Assembly: GCA_002495465.1 (NCBI GenBank)
Contig: DAFN01000014.1
Location: 22,124-39,583 of the forward strand
Length of the DNA: 17,460 nucleotides
Direction: 5' to 3'
Origin: an archaeon UBA55
Lineage (GTDB): Archaea > Undinarchaeota > Undinarchaeia > Undinarchaeales > Undinarchaeaceae
Notes under the pieces: model-generated
Told to the model about the DNA's origin: nothing
Databases searched by the model: none
What the model saw: the letters and a program-made list of their open reading frames with translations, nothing else
Part shown: positions 1 to 7,617 of the stretch, one piece after another
Position numbering within the stretch: the stretch's first letter is position 1
Layout: the number at the start of each line of letters is the position of its first letter
Made by a program: the position numbers and the translations under genes

Positions 1-386
1 GGGCGAGGAAGTGTTGAGCCTCCAAAAAGCTCATAGAATTGTATTTCCTTTTCGAGTGCCTCAAGACGGGCTGTTGCCAGAGAAAGTGCAACTGAGAGAT
101 TTCCTCCGAGATTTTTCTTATCGGGATCTGTTTCTGAGAGAAGAATATCAACAGCCTTGTAGCTTATTTCTGTGCCAATAAGCTTGTCCTTATATGTTCT
201 GTTAAAAACAGCTATTGCCTGTGCGGCTCCGCCTTCAGGAAATGCTTCTACCTCGTGAGCCCCTACACTCGCCCCAGAAGGGGCTGCAGCACGCCCATAA
301 AAAGCGCCAGAATAGACCTGGACTTCAACGGTCTTGTTCCCACGGGAATCAAATATTTCTCGCGCAATGGCGTTCTTGATTGTCAT
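1..386 (-). CDS. Enolase family protein, N-terminal part (gene runs off the left edge)
   Basis: About 128 N-terminal residues are visible; the rest lies beyond position 1. The protein opens MTIKNAIAREIFDSRGNKTV, matching the enolase N-terminal signature (A-R-x-I-x-D-S-R-G-N-x-T-V-E-V). The mobile-loop motif PSGAS follows at about residues 36-40, then a helical part ending in an ELFGG-like sequence. Enolase interconverts 2-phosphoglycerate and phosphoenolpyruvate in cytosolic glycolysis and gluconeogenesis. The segment after the loop (GAHEVEAFPEGG) and the LGGNLSVALSLA helix differ from the canonical STGxxEAxELRD and LGANAILxVSLA patterns. It could therefore be a divergent enolase or an enolase-like paralogue; the catalytic Lys and Glu and the metal-binding Asp/Glu are outside the window. 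The ATG at 386 is chosen because a TATA-like box lies 28 nt upstream and the family N-terminus starts here. It is transcribed divergently from psmB. Confidence 0.9.
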   Translation of the reverse strand, partial: MTIKNAIAREIFDSRGNKTVEVQVYSGAFYGRAAAPSGASVGAHEVEAFPEGGAAQAIAVFNRTYKDKLIGTEISYKAVDILLSETDPDKKNLGGNLSVALSLATARLEALEKEIQFYELFGGSTLPR

Positions 387-410
387 TGTTAATCTGAGTC
401 AGAGGAGTGT

Positions 411-418
411 TATATAAT
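411..418 (-). promoter_or_regulatory. TATA box for the enolase-family gene
   Basis: The sequence tatataat (attatata on the minus strand) is centred about 28 nt upstream of the ATG at 386. That is the distance expected between an archaeal TATA box and the start site of a leaderless mRNA. No Shine-Dalgarno sits before the ATG. Confidence 0.55.
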
Positions 419-440
419 TTTAGATGCTATATCAGAAAGT

Positions 441-448
441 ATTTATAG
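441..448 (+). promoter_or_regulatory. TATA-like box upstream of psmB
   Basis: The sequence atttatag is centred about 41 nt before the GTG at 486, which would place transcription start near 470 with a short leader. It lies in the 99-nt gap between the divergent enolase and psmB genes, about 30 bp from the enolase TATA box. Confidence 0.4.
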
Positions 449-485
449 TAAGTTTTTTAGTCTTGTAAACAGAGTTATTATCATA

Positions 486-1130
486 GTGGTGAATTTTTTG
501 GAAACAACGGAGATGCAGAAATATTTGAAGGGAACTACAACCCTTGCGTTTATATGCAAAGACGGAGTTGTAGTAGGAAGCGATACCCGCTCAACTATGG
601 GTTTCCTTATTTCTGACAAGAAGTCCAAAAAAATCTACAATATAGACGATCGCATGGCACTTACAACTGCAGGACTTGTCGGAGACAATGTAACTCTTGT
701 GCGAATAATGAAGGCCCAGGCAGCACTTTCAAGACTGGAGAAAAAGCCACTGACAGTAAAAGGAGCTGCAAATCTCCTTTCAAACATACTCTACTCAAGA
801 AGGGGTTTCCCCTTCATGGTTCAGCTTGTTCTAGCCGGCTATGATTCAGCACCTCATGTCTATGAGCTGGATGCAGTTGGAGGAATGAGTGAGAAGAGCG
901 TTTCCGCAACAGGTTCCGGAAGCCCGACAGCTTACGGTGTTCTAGAAGCAGAATATTCCGAGGGAATGTCTATGGAAGACGGAATAAAGCTAGCAGCAAA
1001 AGCAGTTAAGTCAGCTATAGAAAGAGACGCAGCAAGCGGAAACCACATAAACCTAGTCACAGTCACAAAGGATGGATACGCAGAAGTTCCACAGGAAACC
1101 ATCAAAGAAATACTGAAGAGTCTCGAATAA
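486..1130 (+). CDS. psmB: Proteasome subunit beta (20S catalytic subunit)
   Basis: N-terminal-nucleophile hydrolase forming the inner, proteolytic rings of the archaeal 20S proteasome in the cytosol. A short propeptide ends ...QKYLKG and processing would expose Thr17 (mature Thr1 of TTTLAF). In mature numbering Asp17 and Lys33 are present. Further on, the TGSGSP motif carries the Ser129 equivalent and RDAASG the Asp166 equivalent, so the active site looks complete. The length of 214 residues is usual. The start shown is GTG (486), giving a 16-residue propeptide; an ATG at 513 would give a 7-residue one, close to that of Thermoplasma, and neither has a convincing Shine-Dalgarno. The next gene, fttA, starts 39 nt downstream on the same strand, a pairing known from other euryarchaea. 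The partner alpha subunit is at 7617-8351, in the opposing operon. Confidence 0.97.
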   Translation: MVNFLETTEMQKYLKGTTTLAFICKDGVVVGSDTRSTMGFLISDKKSKKIYNIDDRMALTTAGLVGDNVTLVRIMKAQAALSRLEKKPLTVKGAANLLSNILYSRRGFPFMVQLVLAGYDSAPHVYELDAVGGMSEKSVSATGSGSPTAYGVLEAEYSEGMSMEDGIKLAAKAVKSAIERDAASGNHINLVTVTKDGYAEVPQETIKEILKSLE

Positions 1131-1169
1131 ACTCACTGGATTTCTTTTGACAGATATTAAACAACTATT

Positions 1170-3086
1170 ATGAAGAAGTTTGTAGAAGAGCTCAACGAAA
1201 AAATACCGAGCGGTGCGCAACTTACAGAGGTTCAGGTAGAGGGATCTAAAATTATTCTTTATTCAAAAAATCCTGAATACTTTAGTGAAAACCCTGAACT
1301 AATTAAAACGATTGTCAGCAATTACAAGAAAAGAGTTGATGTAAGAGCAACTCAGGAGATTTTGGCAGACCCAGACAAAGCTCGTCAGATTATAAATGAG
1401 CTTGTACCAGACGAGGCTGGAATAGAAAATGTAACTTTTGTAACAGAAATTAGCAGAGTAATAATTGAGGCTGACAAGCCTGGTCTCGTAATAGGAAAGG
1501 GTGGAGCAACTCTCAAGGAAATAAAGGAAAAAATAAAATGGTCTCCGAGGGTTGAACGGGTGCCTGTGATGAAGTCCAAGATTGTAGATACAGTCAGACA
1601 GGTAATTTACACAGATATGGATGCCCGTAAGAAATTCCTTGAAAAGCTTGGAAAGAAACTTTTGACAAAAAGCTCGAGCAGCGGACCAAAGGAAGAAAAG
1701 CAGGATTATTGGGTCCGAATGACAGCGCTCGGAGGATTCAGGCAGGTAGGAAGAAGCTCTGTCTTCGTCCAGACACCAGAAAGCAGAGTCTTAATAGACT
1801 GCGGAGTCAATGTGGCAGCTACCGGAACAAAGGAATTCCCCTACCTTAATGCGCCAGAATTTAAAATAGCAGACCTTGACGCAGTTGTTGTGACTCACGC
1901 TCATCTTGACCATTCAGGAGCAATCCCCTACCTTTTCAAGTACGGCTATGACGGACCAGTTTATTCAACTCCTCCAACTCGTGACCTTATGACAATGCTT
2001 CAGCTTGACTATGTTGATATCGCCCAGAGAGAAGCTAAGAAAGTTCCTTACGGAAACAAGGACATACACGAGCTCATAAAACACAGTATAACTCTAGACT
2101 ACAAGGAAGTAACCGATATAACTTCAGATATGAGGCTGACATTTTACAATGCCGGACATATACTTGGATCAGCCCAGGCACACCTCCATATAGGAGACGG
2201 TCTTCACAATTTAATCTACACTGGAGACCTCAAATATGCAAAAACAAACCTTCTCGATCCGGCTGAAACAAATTTTATGCGCCTTGAAACTCTCATAATG
2301 GAGAGCACATACGGAGGAAGAAATAATATACAGCAATCTCTTGAAGTTGCGGAACAGCAGATGACAGAGGTAATCAAAAATACGATAAGCAAGGGAGGAA
2401 AAGTACTTCTTCCTGTTCTTGCTGTAGGAAGAGCCCAGGAAGTTATGATAGCTCTCGATAAAATAGTCAAGAAGGAATCTATGGACGGCTTGAAGTGCTA
2501 TCTTGACGGAATGATTTGGGATGCAACTGCAATACACAGCGCATATCCGGAATACCTTTCATCCAGCCTCAAGCAGAAAATGCTTAATGAGGACACAAAT
2601 CCCTTCCTTTCAGGAATGTTCCATAGAATAGGTGGACATAAAGAGAGAGAAGAACTCATAACGAGTGAGGTTCCAGCTCTTATAATGGCAACATCCGGGA
2701 TGATGCAAGGAGGACCATCCGTTGAATATTTCAGGAGACTGGCAGAGAATCCTGATAATAGTATGGTTTTTGTCGCATATCAGCCGGAAGGTTCCCTCGG
2801 AAGACGAATACAAAAAGGAATTCCCCAGATATCTGTTGAAAAGTTAGGTGGGGGAAATGAAATGGTTAATGTTAAACTTGATGTTAATACTATAAGCGGA
2901 TTCTCAGGGCACTCTGACAGAAACCAGCTGATGAATTTTGTTTCAAGAGCAAGACCGAGACCTGAGAGAGTACTAACTTGTCACGGAGAAAGCTCAAGAT
3001 GTATAGACCTGGCAAGTTCTATTTATAAAACATTTAAGTTTGAAACCAGCGCTCCGAAGAACCTAGAAACTGTAAGAGTACGATAG
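1170..3086 (+). CDS. fttA: KH-domain beta-CASP ribonuclease, transcription termination factor FttA (aCPSF1)
   Basis: Archaeal homologue of CPSF73. The family terminates transcription by cleaving nascent RNA upstream of RNA polymerase, and also has 5'-3' exonuclease activity. The 638 residues show the full architecture. The N-terminal KH region spans about 1-165, with GKGG near 109-112. The metallo-beta-lactamase core carries HAHLDH at 243-248, a metal-binding His330 (NAGH) and Asp353 (TGD). The beta-CASP domain lies at about 390-560 (LLPVLAVGRAQE near 413-424). The C-terminal lactamase part has GHSD (His581) and CHGE (His605). All expected zinc ligands are present, so it should be active. It lies 39 nt after psmB with no clear promoter of its own, so co-transcription is likely. 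It converges with the sepF-terminated minus-strand operon. Confidence 0.96.
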   Translation: MKKFVEELNEKIPSGAQLTEVQVEGSKIILYSKNPEYFSENPELIKTIVSNYKKRVDVRATQEILADPDKARQIINELVPDEAGIENVTFVTEISRVIIEADKPGLVIGKGGATLKEIKEKIKWSPRVERVPVMKSKIVDTVRQVIYTDMDARKKFLEKLGKKLLTKSSSSGPKEEKQDYWVRMTALGGFRQVGRSSVFVQTPESRVLIDCGVNVAATGTKEFPYLNAPEFKIADLDAVVVTHAHLDHSGAIPYLFKYGYDGPVYSTPPTRDLMTMLQLDYVDIAQREAKKVPYGNKDIHELIKHSITLDYKEVTDITSDMRLTFYNAGHILGSAQAHLHIGDGLHNLIYTGDLKYAKTNLLDPAETNFMRLETLIMESTYGGRNNIQQSLEVAEQQMTEVIKNTISKGGKVLLPVLAVGRAQEVMIALDKIVKKESMDGLKCYLDGMIWDATAIHSAYPEYLSSSLKQKMLNEDTNPFLSGMFHRIGGHKEREELITSEVPALIMATSGMMQGGPSVEYFRRLAENPDNSMVFVAYQPEGSLGRRIQKGIPQISVEKLGGGNEMVNVKLDVNTISGFSGHSDRNQLMNFVSRARPRPERVLTCHGESSRCIDLASSIYKTFKFETSAPKNLETVRVR

Positions 3087-3108
3087 TCTGAATTTTATAA
3101 GTTTGATT

Positions 3109-3115
3109 AAAAAAA
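3109..3115 (-). terminator. Oligo-T terminator of the exosome superoperon
   Basis: A run of seven T on the minus strand lies about 10-16 nt past the sepF stop codon, within the 38-nt convergent gap to fttA. Archaeal intrinsic terminators are oligo-T tracts without a required hairpin. A T4 run at 3093-3096 is the only equivalent for the plus strand and is weak. Confidence 0.5.
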
Positions 3116-3124
3116 TTAGATGAA

Positions 3125-3568
3125 TTACTCAGAAACTGTCTCTTCAGGCTCTGCACTTGCAATTACCTGAGAACTCTCGGCAATTTCACCAACTCTGACA
3201 ATCCCAACTGAAGGCGGAGAGATGAGTATTACATCCTCTTTTATGCCGACAATATCACCGCCGATTGCCTGGCAGGTTCTTTGTATCCTCTTAAGTGCTC
3301 TCTTTAGCTCAAGTTTTTCCTGCATGAGCCTTGGTTTAACCTTTAGAACAATGATATTGCTTCTGTCTCTGAGATGATCCAGAACACCTTCAACGTCAGA
3401 AAAGTCATTCATAGATAAAACTCGAATAGATGTACTGGACTGTGGCTCGTGACCCTTCCAGTCTATCTCCACGAACTTTGGTTCTCTCGTAACCGAAGTT
3501 GGTGTTGAAGAGTTCGAGCTTCTCCTGAATATGTTTTTGAATGCAGCCATCATATTTTCTCCCATCAT
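3125..3568 (-). CDS. sepF: SepF-like FtsZ membrane anchor (DUF552 family)
   Basis: The C-terminal core (about residues 46-120) matches the SepF/DUF552 fold, including IRVLSMNDFSDVEGVLDHL, then NIIVLKVKP and a late IGGDIVGIKEDVILISP. In archaea SepF binds FtsZ and tethers the division ring to the membrane. The N-terminus fits this: MMAAFKNIFRR (residues 6-16) can form an amphipathic membrane-targeting helix, followed by a Ser/Thr-rich linker. Two starts compete. ATG at 3568 has a TATA-like box (3586-3593) 21 nt upstream. ATG at 3553 has GGGAG five nt upstream, a TATA-like box (3571-3578) 22 nt upstream, and begins directly with the amphipathic helix. It is the last gene of the minus-strand block, 36 nt after pfdB. 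No ftsZ is in the window. Confidence 0.88.
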   Translation of the reverse strand: MMGENMMAAFKNIFRRSSNSSTPTSVTREPKFVEIDWKGHEPQSSTSIRVLSMNDFSDVEGVLDHLRDRSNIIVLKVKPRLMQEKLELKRALKRIQRTCQAIGGDIVGIKEDVILISPPSVGIVRVGEIAESSQVIASAEPEETVSE

Positions 3569-3570
3569 AC

Positions 3571-3593
3571 ACTATAAAGGGTTGTTATTTAAA
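3571..3593 (-). promoter_or_regulatory. Possible internal promoter for sepF (two TATA-like boxes)
   Basis: On the minus strand tttatagt (3578-3571) and tttaaata (3593-3586) lie in the 36-nt gap between pfdB and sepF. Each is spaced about 21-22 nt from one of the two candidate sepF start codons (3553 and 3568). This could let sepF be expressed apart from the superoperon, or be chance AT-richness. Confidence 0.35.
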
Positions 3594-3604
3594 GTTTTCC
3601 AAGA

Positions 3605-3961
3605 CTATTGAGCCCCGCCCTGTGCGGGTGGCTTGAAAGAACCCTCGAGTTTTTCCTGAATTGCCTTGAGCTTATCATTAACTGATGTTTCCTGTTTTTT
3701 CAGAGATTTAAGGCGAACGTCAATAATCTCCGCCTCGTCATCCAGACCTTTTTTGGCCTTGTCAGAATCTGTTTTTAGCATAACTTGACCGACTATTTTG
3801 TAAACCTCAGATGGATTGTGTTTTGATATCTCATCCAGAGCTTTTTTAGTTTCAGCAAAACGCATTTCTAGCTGAGTCTTCTGAGTCAGTATCATCCTGA
3901 GCTGCTGCTGATATTCCTGGAATTCCCTCAGGGTGTTTTTTGTTTCTTCTGACATATCCAT
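3605..3961 (-). CDS. pfdB: Prefoldin subunit beta
   Basis: Jellyfish-shaped ATP-independent chaperone subunit; four beta and two alpha subunits capture unfolded proteins and pass them to the thermosome. The 118 residues show two long coiled-coil helices (about 5-48 and 72-108) around a beta-hairpin region with VYKIVGQVMLKTD at 53-65, the family's most conserved part. The second helix includes the expected LKSLKKQE. The C-terminal tail is Pro/Gly/Gln-rich. The ATG overlaps the pcc1 stop in a TAATG junction and has GGAG eight nt upstream; ATG at 3955 is a possible alternative. It lies between pcc1 and sepF, and pcc1-pfdB is a common archaeal adjacency. Confidence 0.93.
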   Translation of the reverse strand: MDMSEETKNTLREFQEYQQQLRMILTQKTQLEMRFAETKKALDEISKHNPSEVYKIVGQVMLKTDSDKAKKGLDDEAEIIDVRLKSLKKQETSVNDKLKAIQEKLEGSFKPPAQGGAQ

Positions 3962-4188
3962 TATTTCTTCTCCGGCTCGCTATCAACGAGCATTCCAACA
4001 AGCTTAAGGTAGGAATTAACAGCAGCCCTCATTGCTGCTGCATCTCTTGCCTCGAACTCAAGAACTATTTTTCCATCCTCAGAGCGTAGGTCCGCTTTGA
4101 AGCGGATTGCGTCGTCAAGGTCAGGCTTAAGAGAGCTGACGATTGCATCTGCATCGTCCGCTTCAACCTCAATTATTGTCGTATACAT
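3961..4188 (-). CDS. pcc1: KEOPS complex subunit Pcc1
   Basis: A 75-residue protein of the Pcc1/CTAG family, the dimerisation subunit of KEOPS, which makes the N6-threonylcarbamoyl-adenosine (t6A) at position 37 of tRNAs. The pattern fits the family's alpha/beta fold: a first strand (TTIIEVEADD), a helix (ADAIVSSLKPDL), strands with KIVLEFEARDA, and a final helix with the conserved MRAAVNSYLK. The length is typical. The ATG at 4188 has GAGG about six nt upstream and follows the rpoP stop by nine nt; the stop overlaps the pfdB start (TAATG). The other KEOPS subunits (Kae1, Bud32, Cgi121) are not in the window. Confidence 0.88.
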   Translation of the reverse strand: MYTTIIEVEADDADAIVSSLKPDLDDAIRFKADLRSEDGKIVLEFEARDAAAMRAAVNSYLKLVGMLVDSEPEKK

Positions 4189-4197
4189 ATTATTCCT

Positions 4198-4338
4198 CTA
4201 TATAGAAGGAACTGTTCTGGCAACAGACTGTCTCTTCTTGATGAAAATTTTGTAGTCGCACTTAACGCACCTGATTACACCAGATGCATCCCTCAGCTCC
4301 TCAGTATTTGCTCCGCAGCTGATGCATCTATATGACAT
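4198..4338 (-). CDS. rpoP: DNA-directed RNA polymerase subunit P (Rpb12-like)
   Basis: This 46-residue gene reads MSYRCISCGANTEELRDASG at its start and ends RTVPSI. Cys5/Cys8 and Cys24/Cys27 form a CxxC-x15-CxxC zinc ribbon, followed by a basic segment (YKIFIKKRQSVAR), as in archaeal RpoP and eukaryotic Rpb12. This small subunit joins the RpoB/RpoD/RpoN platform of the polymerase. The start overlaps the end of rpl37ae by 11 bp and is preceded by a strong Shine-Dalgarno (aggaggag) about seven nt upstream, which supports it being real and translated. Its position between rpl37ae and pcc1 is conserved in euryarchaeal exosome operons. Confidence 0.93.
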   Translation of the reverse strand: MSYRCISCGANTEELRDASGVIRCVKCDYKIFIKKRQSVARTVPSI

Positions 4339-4639
4339 CTGAACTCTCCTCCTGAGATTGTCCTGAAGATTTTGTTTTTTGTGAAGCTACAGCCGATGTA
4401 AGTTTTGCTTTTATTTCTTCAATTGAAGAAGAAGGAGAATAGGCTCCGCCTGAGAATTGCATGTCGCACTTTTTGCAGCGCCATACTCCGGCGAATTCCC
4501 TTCGAACCTTCTTGGCCTTGCAGCTTGGGCAGGGATGATTAGCTTTGGAATGCTTTTCAATTGTAGCAGTCCTAAGCCTAACCCTGCGACCATATCTTTG
4601 GCCGAATCTTCCGGATGAGCCTACTTGTTTTGTTCTCAT
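4328..4639 (-). CDS. rpl37ae: 50S ribosomal protein L37Ae (eL43)
   Basis: Zinc-ribbon protein of the large ribosomal subunit. The N-terminus has the conserved basic GSSGRFGQRYGRRVR, then Cys37/Cys40 (CPSC) and Cys55/Cys58 (CKKC) form the zinc site, followed by FSGGAYSP. The C-terminus (about 75-103) is a Ser/Gln/Lys-rich extension beyond the conserved core, so 103 residues is a little longer than many homologues. It starts four nt after the rrp42 stop and overlaps rpoP by 11 bp, so it is translated within the polycistron. Confidence 0.95.
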   Translation of the reverse strand: MRTKQVGSSGRFGQRYGRRVRLRTATIEKHSKANHPCPSCKAKKVRREFAGVWRCKKCDMQFSGGAYSPSSSIEEIKAKLTSAVASQKTKSSGQSQEESSDVI

Positions 4640-4643
4640 TTTC

Positions 4644-5396
4644 CTATTTTAGAAGCTTTCTTGTTTCCTTGGATTGTTTTGCTGCTATCTTAACACAAGC
4701 AAGAATCTCGTCTGTGGTCCAGTTGCTCGAGCCAGCTTTCTGCATTGCGCAGACATTTCCGGTATCCTCAAGAGTAACGGTAAAACGTGCTTCAAGAGCC
4801 TTCTCTTCCTCAAGAGAGGGATCCAGCAATATGTGCTTACCTATCTTTATAAAGGTGTTGGCAATTGGCTTCTTCACAACCGGGAGCTTCCCAAGTTCCT
4901 CATCTTCTGCATTGTGCAGAGCAGCCACTCCAGCGAGAGAGGCCGCGTCAATTGGATTTCCTGCGTAATTAAGTGTCCACAAATCCACAAAGACGGATCT
5001 TACTTCAACGCCAGACTCGACAACGAGTTTGTCCATTTCAATGGCCTTAGACTCGCGAATTCCGCGGTCGACAACCCTTGATAACTCTATATCGTCGTCG
5101 CTTGGAGGACCCATTGAGAAGTGCTCATAAGACATAGGAGTCAGTTCAGCTGTAACTGAAAGAGTTCCACTGTCTGGAGAGTCAGGATAAGGCTCCATTG
5201 TGCCTATTGAAACTCCTGCTGCAACTTCCATCTTTCCGAGTTTTACATTAGCAGATCCTTTTGCCCTGCCATACAGACCAGTCTCAATTGTGATTGGTCT
5301 GATTTCGTCAAACTTTCTTCCGTCAAGACGCTTACCTTCTTCAGCAAGAGCCAGAACGTTCGCTTTTTCAATCTTAGAAACTATTGCTCTACTCAT
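4644..5396 (-). CDS. rrp42: Exosome complex component Rrp42
   Basis: RNase PH-fold subunit (250 residues) that pairs with Rrp41 to form the hexameric ring of the archaeal exosome. In the known family Rrp42 is catalytically inactive but helps bind RNA and completes the active-site interface. The conserved [15 protein letters not shown] lies at about 21-35, with [15 protein letters not shown] in the first half. [18 protein letters not shown] follows in the second half, with a C-terminal helix ending ETRKLLK. The phosphorolysis Asp pair of Rrp41 is absent, as expected. The ATG at 5396 overlaps the last eight nt of rrp41 and has GAGGAG about eight nt upstream. Confidence 0.96.
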   Translation of the reverse strand: MSRAIVSKIEKANVLALAEEGKRLDGRKFDEIRPITIETGLYGRAKGSANVKLGKMEVAAGVSIGTMEPYPDSPDSGTLSVTAELTPMSYEHFSMGPPSDDDIELSRVVDRGIRESKAIEMDKLVVESGVEVRSVFVDLWTLNYAGNPIDAASLAGVAALHNAEDEELGKLPVVKKPIANTFIKIGKHILLDPSLEEEKALEARFTVTLEDTGNVCAMQKAGSSNWTTDEILACVKIAAKQSKETRKLLK

Positions 5397-6108
5397 TTTT
5401 GTATCTCCTCTTCAGAGCATCTTTCTGAAGTTCATATATTGTTTTGCAACCATCTATTGCATATTTGAGTCCCTGCTCAAATTCGTCTTCTGTCATTAGC
5501 CCGTCCATCTGTAGGAGGGTAATCTCGTCAAGGCCTGCGGCGTATGCAACTGGCAAATCAGCCTGACCTGTGTTGTCCTCTATTCCATTCAAATCGAGAA
5601 CAATTGTGTCATCTATCTTGCCTGAAGCGCATGCAGCGACCATGTCACGCATCTTTATTCCTGCATCTGCAAGAGCAACGGATGCTGCAGTAAGACCAGT
5701 AACTCTTGTACCTGCATCTGCTTGTAGAATTTCTATGTGCAGCCTTATTGCAGACTGAGCATAGTCCTCTACATAAATTACAGATTCAAGGGCTTCCTTG
5801 GTAACTTTTGCAATTTCCTTGGACCTTCTGTCAGGACCGGGTCTTTTTCTGTCCGGAACCGAGAAAGGTGCCATTTCATATTGTGTTTGAAGGACAACGC
5901 GATCCGGAAGCATTTTATGCCTTGGATGCATTTCAACAGGACCGTACACCGCAGCAAGTACGTGTGAACCGCCCATTTCAACATATGCTGAACCGTCCGC
6001 CTGTTCAAGGACTCCGGCTTCTATCTTAATAGGTCTAAGTTCGTCGAATTTTCGACCGTCAAGTCGCTTTCCGTCCACTATAAGAGCTTCTCCCTTTGAT
6101 GTTCCCAT
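5389..6108 (-). CDS. rrp41: Exosome complex catalytic subunit Rrp41
   Basis: RNase PH-fold subunit that performs phosphorolytic 3'-5' RNA degradation, and tailing in the reverse direction, in the exosome core. Features include [14 protein letters not shown] (13-26), the phosphate/RNA-binding arginines in DRRSKEI (93-99), and [19 protein letters not shown]. The catalytic segment [18 protein letters not shown] has Asp178 and Asp184 with the six-residue spacing of the Sulfolobus Asp182/Asp188 pair. The length of 239 residues is typical. Its ATG shares one base with the rrp4 stop (TAATG) and has GGAGG ten nt upstream inside the rrp4 tail, so translation is likely coupled. Confidence 0.97.
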   Translation of the reverse strand: MGTSKGEALIVDGKRLDGRKFDELRPIKIEAGVLEQADGSAYVEMGGSHVLAAVYGPVEMHPRHKMLPDRVVLQTQYEMAPFSVPDRKRPGPDRRSKEIAKVTKEALESVIYVEDYAQSAIRLHIEILQADAGTRVTGLTAASVALADAGIKMRDMVAACASGKIDDTIVLDLNGIEDNTGQADLPVAYAAGLDEITLLQMDGLMTEDEFEQGLKYAIDGCKTIYELQKDALKRRYKNE

Positions 6109-6896
6109 TATTTTTCAGCCTCCTTTGATTCTTCAGCTTCGGCTTCAGGTTCTTTTGATTCTACCGATTCAGCCTCAGGTTTCTTTGACCCTACAGGCTT
6201 TGGTTTCAGGGATGATTTATTTCCGGTTGATTTCTCCAGAAATTTCCTGATATTTTCAGTTAATCCAGGCGTGTGAGCCTTGCTTTCGATTAGTTTTATC
6301 GCTTCTACAGCGAGTTCCTCATTATCTCCGCTAATCCACACGCGACCATTTTGGCCGACAGTTATCTTGCAACCGGTCATGTCCTTTATCATTTGGACCA
6401 TTGTTCCTTTTCTCCCTATCACACGTGGAACTTTAGTTGAAGTGATAGTTATAATGCGTCCGCCACTAAGCTTGTACAGACCGCGGTCCTTCATTGTAAG
6501 ACCAGCGTTCATAGCCTTTGATACATTTAGTATTTTAGCAACGATTGCATCTCCGATTCCATATATCTTGGATATATCTTCGTCATCAAGATTAACAAAG
6601 TAATCTGTCCCGTTAGCCACAGTCAAAACTCCGCCATAAGCTGAATTTAAGTCCAGTGACCAGTGCGAGAACGAGATGTCTTTGACAACTCCGATGACAA
6701 CATCCTTAGGCTTTGGTATATATCTACCATTAAGCGCTATAACCTTGATGAAATTCTCTTTGGAATCCACAAGGCCCAGGATGTTCGAATGTACATTTTT
6801 TCCTCTCTTGTAGGTGCCTTCACCGAGCAAGAGATCTCCAGTTCCTAGAAGTTCTCCGGGAACTACAATGTCTCTATTTTTTATTTTCAATGTCAT
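6108..6896 (-). CDS. rrp4: Exosome RNA-binding cap subunit Rrp4
   Basis: Forms the RNA-binding cap on the Rrp41-Rrp42 ring and gives access to the pore. The N-terminal domain has the conserved [19 protein letters not shown] (about 10-28). An S1 domain follows (about 60-125, with [10 protein letters not shown] and AYGGVLTV). A KH domain comes next (about 140-200) with the GRKG loop in [17 protein letters not shown]. The tail beyond about 215 is Lys/Ser/Glu-rich and includes repeated [12 protein letters not shown] units. The start is placed at 6896 ([12 protein letters not shown]), not at the in-frame ATG 6977: AAGGAGA lies about five nt upstream of 6896, and the extra 27 residues are not family-like and would overlap sbds. 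It begins 25 nt after the sbds stop. Confidence 0.95.
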   Translation of the reverse strand: MTLKIKNRDIVVPGELLGTGDLLLGEGTYKRGKNVHSNILGLVDSKENFIKVIALNGRYIPKPKDVVIGVVKDISFSHWSLDLNSAYGGVLTVANGTDYFVNLDDEDISKIYGIGDAIVAKILNVSKAMNAGLTMKDRGLYKLSGGRIITITSTKVPRVIGRKGTMVQMIKDMTGCKITVGQNGRVWISGDNEELAVEAIKLIESKAHTPGLTENIRKFLEKSTGNKSSLKPKPVGSKKPEAESVESKEPEAEAEESKEAEK

Positions 6897-6921
6897 TTTT
6901 TCTCCTTTTGTTTTTTTGTTT

Positions 6922-7617
6922 TTATTTCTGCAATTTCTTGCATTCAAATGATCCCTGTGTGGCCCCGTTGAGCTCATTATAGAAGCTCTCCTCGACCCCG
7001 GCAGGGATTTTGATTGTTACTTTTAGGCTTCCGTCGTCAAGCCATTGTTCACTTTCTATACCAAAATTGCGCAGTATTCCATACGCTTTTCCGGTGTGAA
7101 CAGCAGGCACAACAACCTCCAGCCTCAGTTTTTCTACACTGATAGGGAGGAATTTCGAAATAGCCTCTACGACCTTTTGAATCTGGTCTTCGGCTTTTCT
7201 TAGAGGATCAATATGAACCTTGGACTCGTCCATCGCCGCCTCTATTCTGTTAGGGGGATGTGGATGTCCTGTCTGCGGGTTGAATGCATCCCGCGCAATG
7301 AGAGTCGATATTCTCTTTTTCTTTTTATCGAGCAACTCTCTTCGCTGATCCGTCGTCAGCTGAATTTCTCCTTTCAGTACTATTTCTTTACCCACTTGTA
7401 GCGGATTTGTTGTATTAAATACTTTTTGTAGGTCCGCTTCCGTCACTCTTTCGGCCTTTCTGGCATCAGAATAGACTTCCTGAACCACCATAAGCTCGGA
7501 TAACTCTACAGATTCACCGGCCTTTAGAGCCTGTGCTTTATCAGAATCAACCAAAACTTCAAAATGTTTTCCGCCGGATGAATACCGGGCAAGAATGGAA
7601 CCCTCAATACTTACCAT
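6922..7617 (-). CDS. sbds: Ribosome maturation protein SBDS
   Basis: Archaeal orthologue of the Shwachman-Bodian-Diamond protein. With an EF-2-like GTPase, the eukaryotic family member releases eIF6 to allow subunit joining. The 231 residues hold the N-terminal FYSH domain (1-85, with YSSGGKHFEVLVD and the DLQKVF region), a helical middle domain containing FNPQTGHPHPPNRIEAAMDE, and a ferredoxin-like C-terminal domain (about 160-231, with AYGILRNFG). The start at 7617 (MVSIEGSIL) shares one base with the psmA stop (TAATG); an in-frame ATG at 7668 would add 17 residues from within psmA and is unlikely. The position between psmA and rrp4 is the usual archaeal one. Confidence 0.95.
   Translation of the reverse strand: MVSIEGSILARYSSGGKHFEVLVDSDKAQALKAGESVELSELMVVQEVYSDARKAERVTEADLQKVFNTTNPLQVGKEIVLKGEIQLTTDQRRELLDKKKKRISTLIARDAFNPQTGHPHPPNRIEAAMDESKVHIDPLRKAEDQIQKVVEAISKFLPISVEKLRLEVVVPAVHTGKAYGILRNFGIESEQWLDDGSLKVTIKIPAGVEESFYNELNGATQGSFECKKLQK

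Noticed and set aside
2211..2537. Minus-strand open frame of 108 codons
   Set aside because: It lies wholly within the metallo-beta-lactamase/beta-CASP coding region of fttA and looks like a shadow.
4615..5081. Two overlapping plus-strand open frames of 117 and 135 codons
   Set aside because: Both are antisense to rrp42 and show no promoter or ribosome-binding site.
6897..6977. 27-residue N-terminal extension of rrp4
   Set aside because: Homologues begin near MTLKIKN, the 6896 ATG has a good Shine-Dalgarno, and the extension would overlap sbds by 56 bp.
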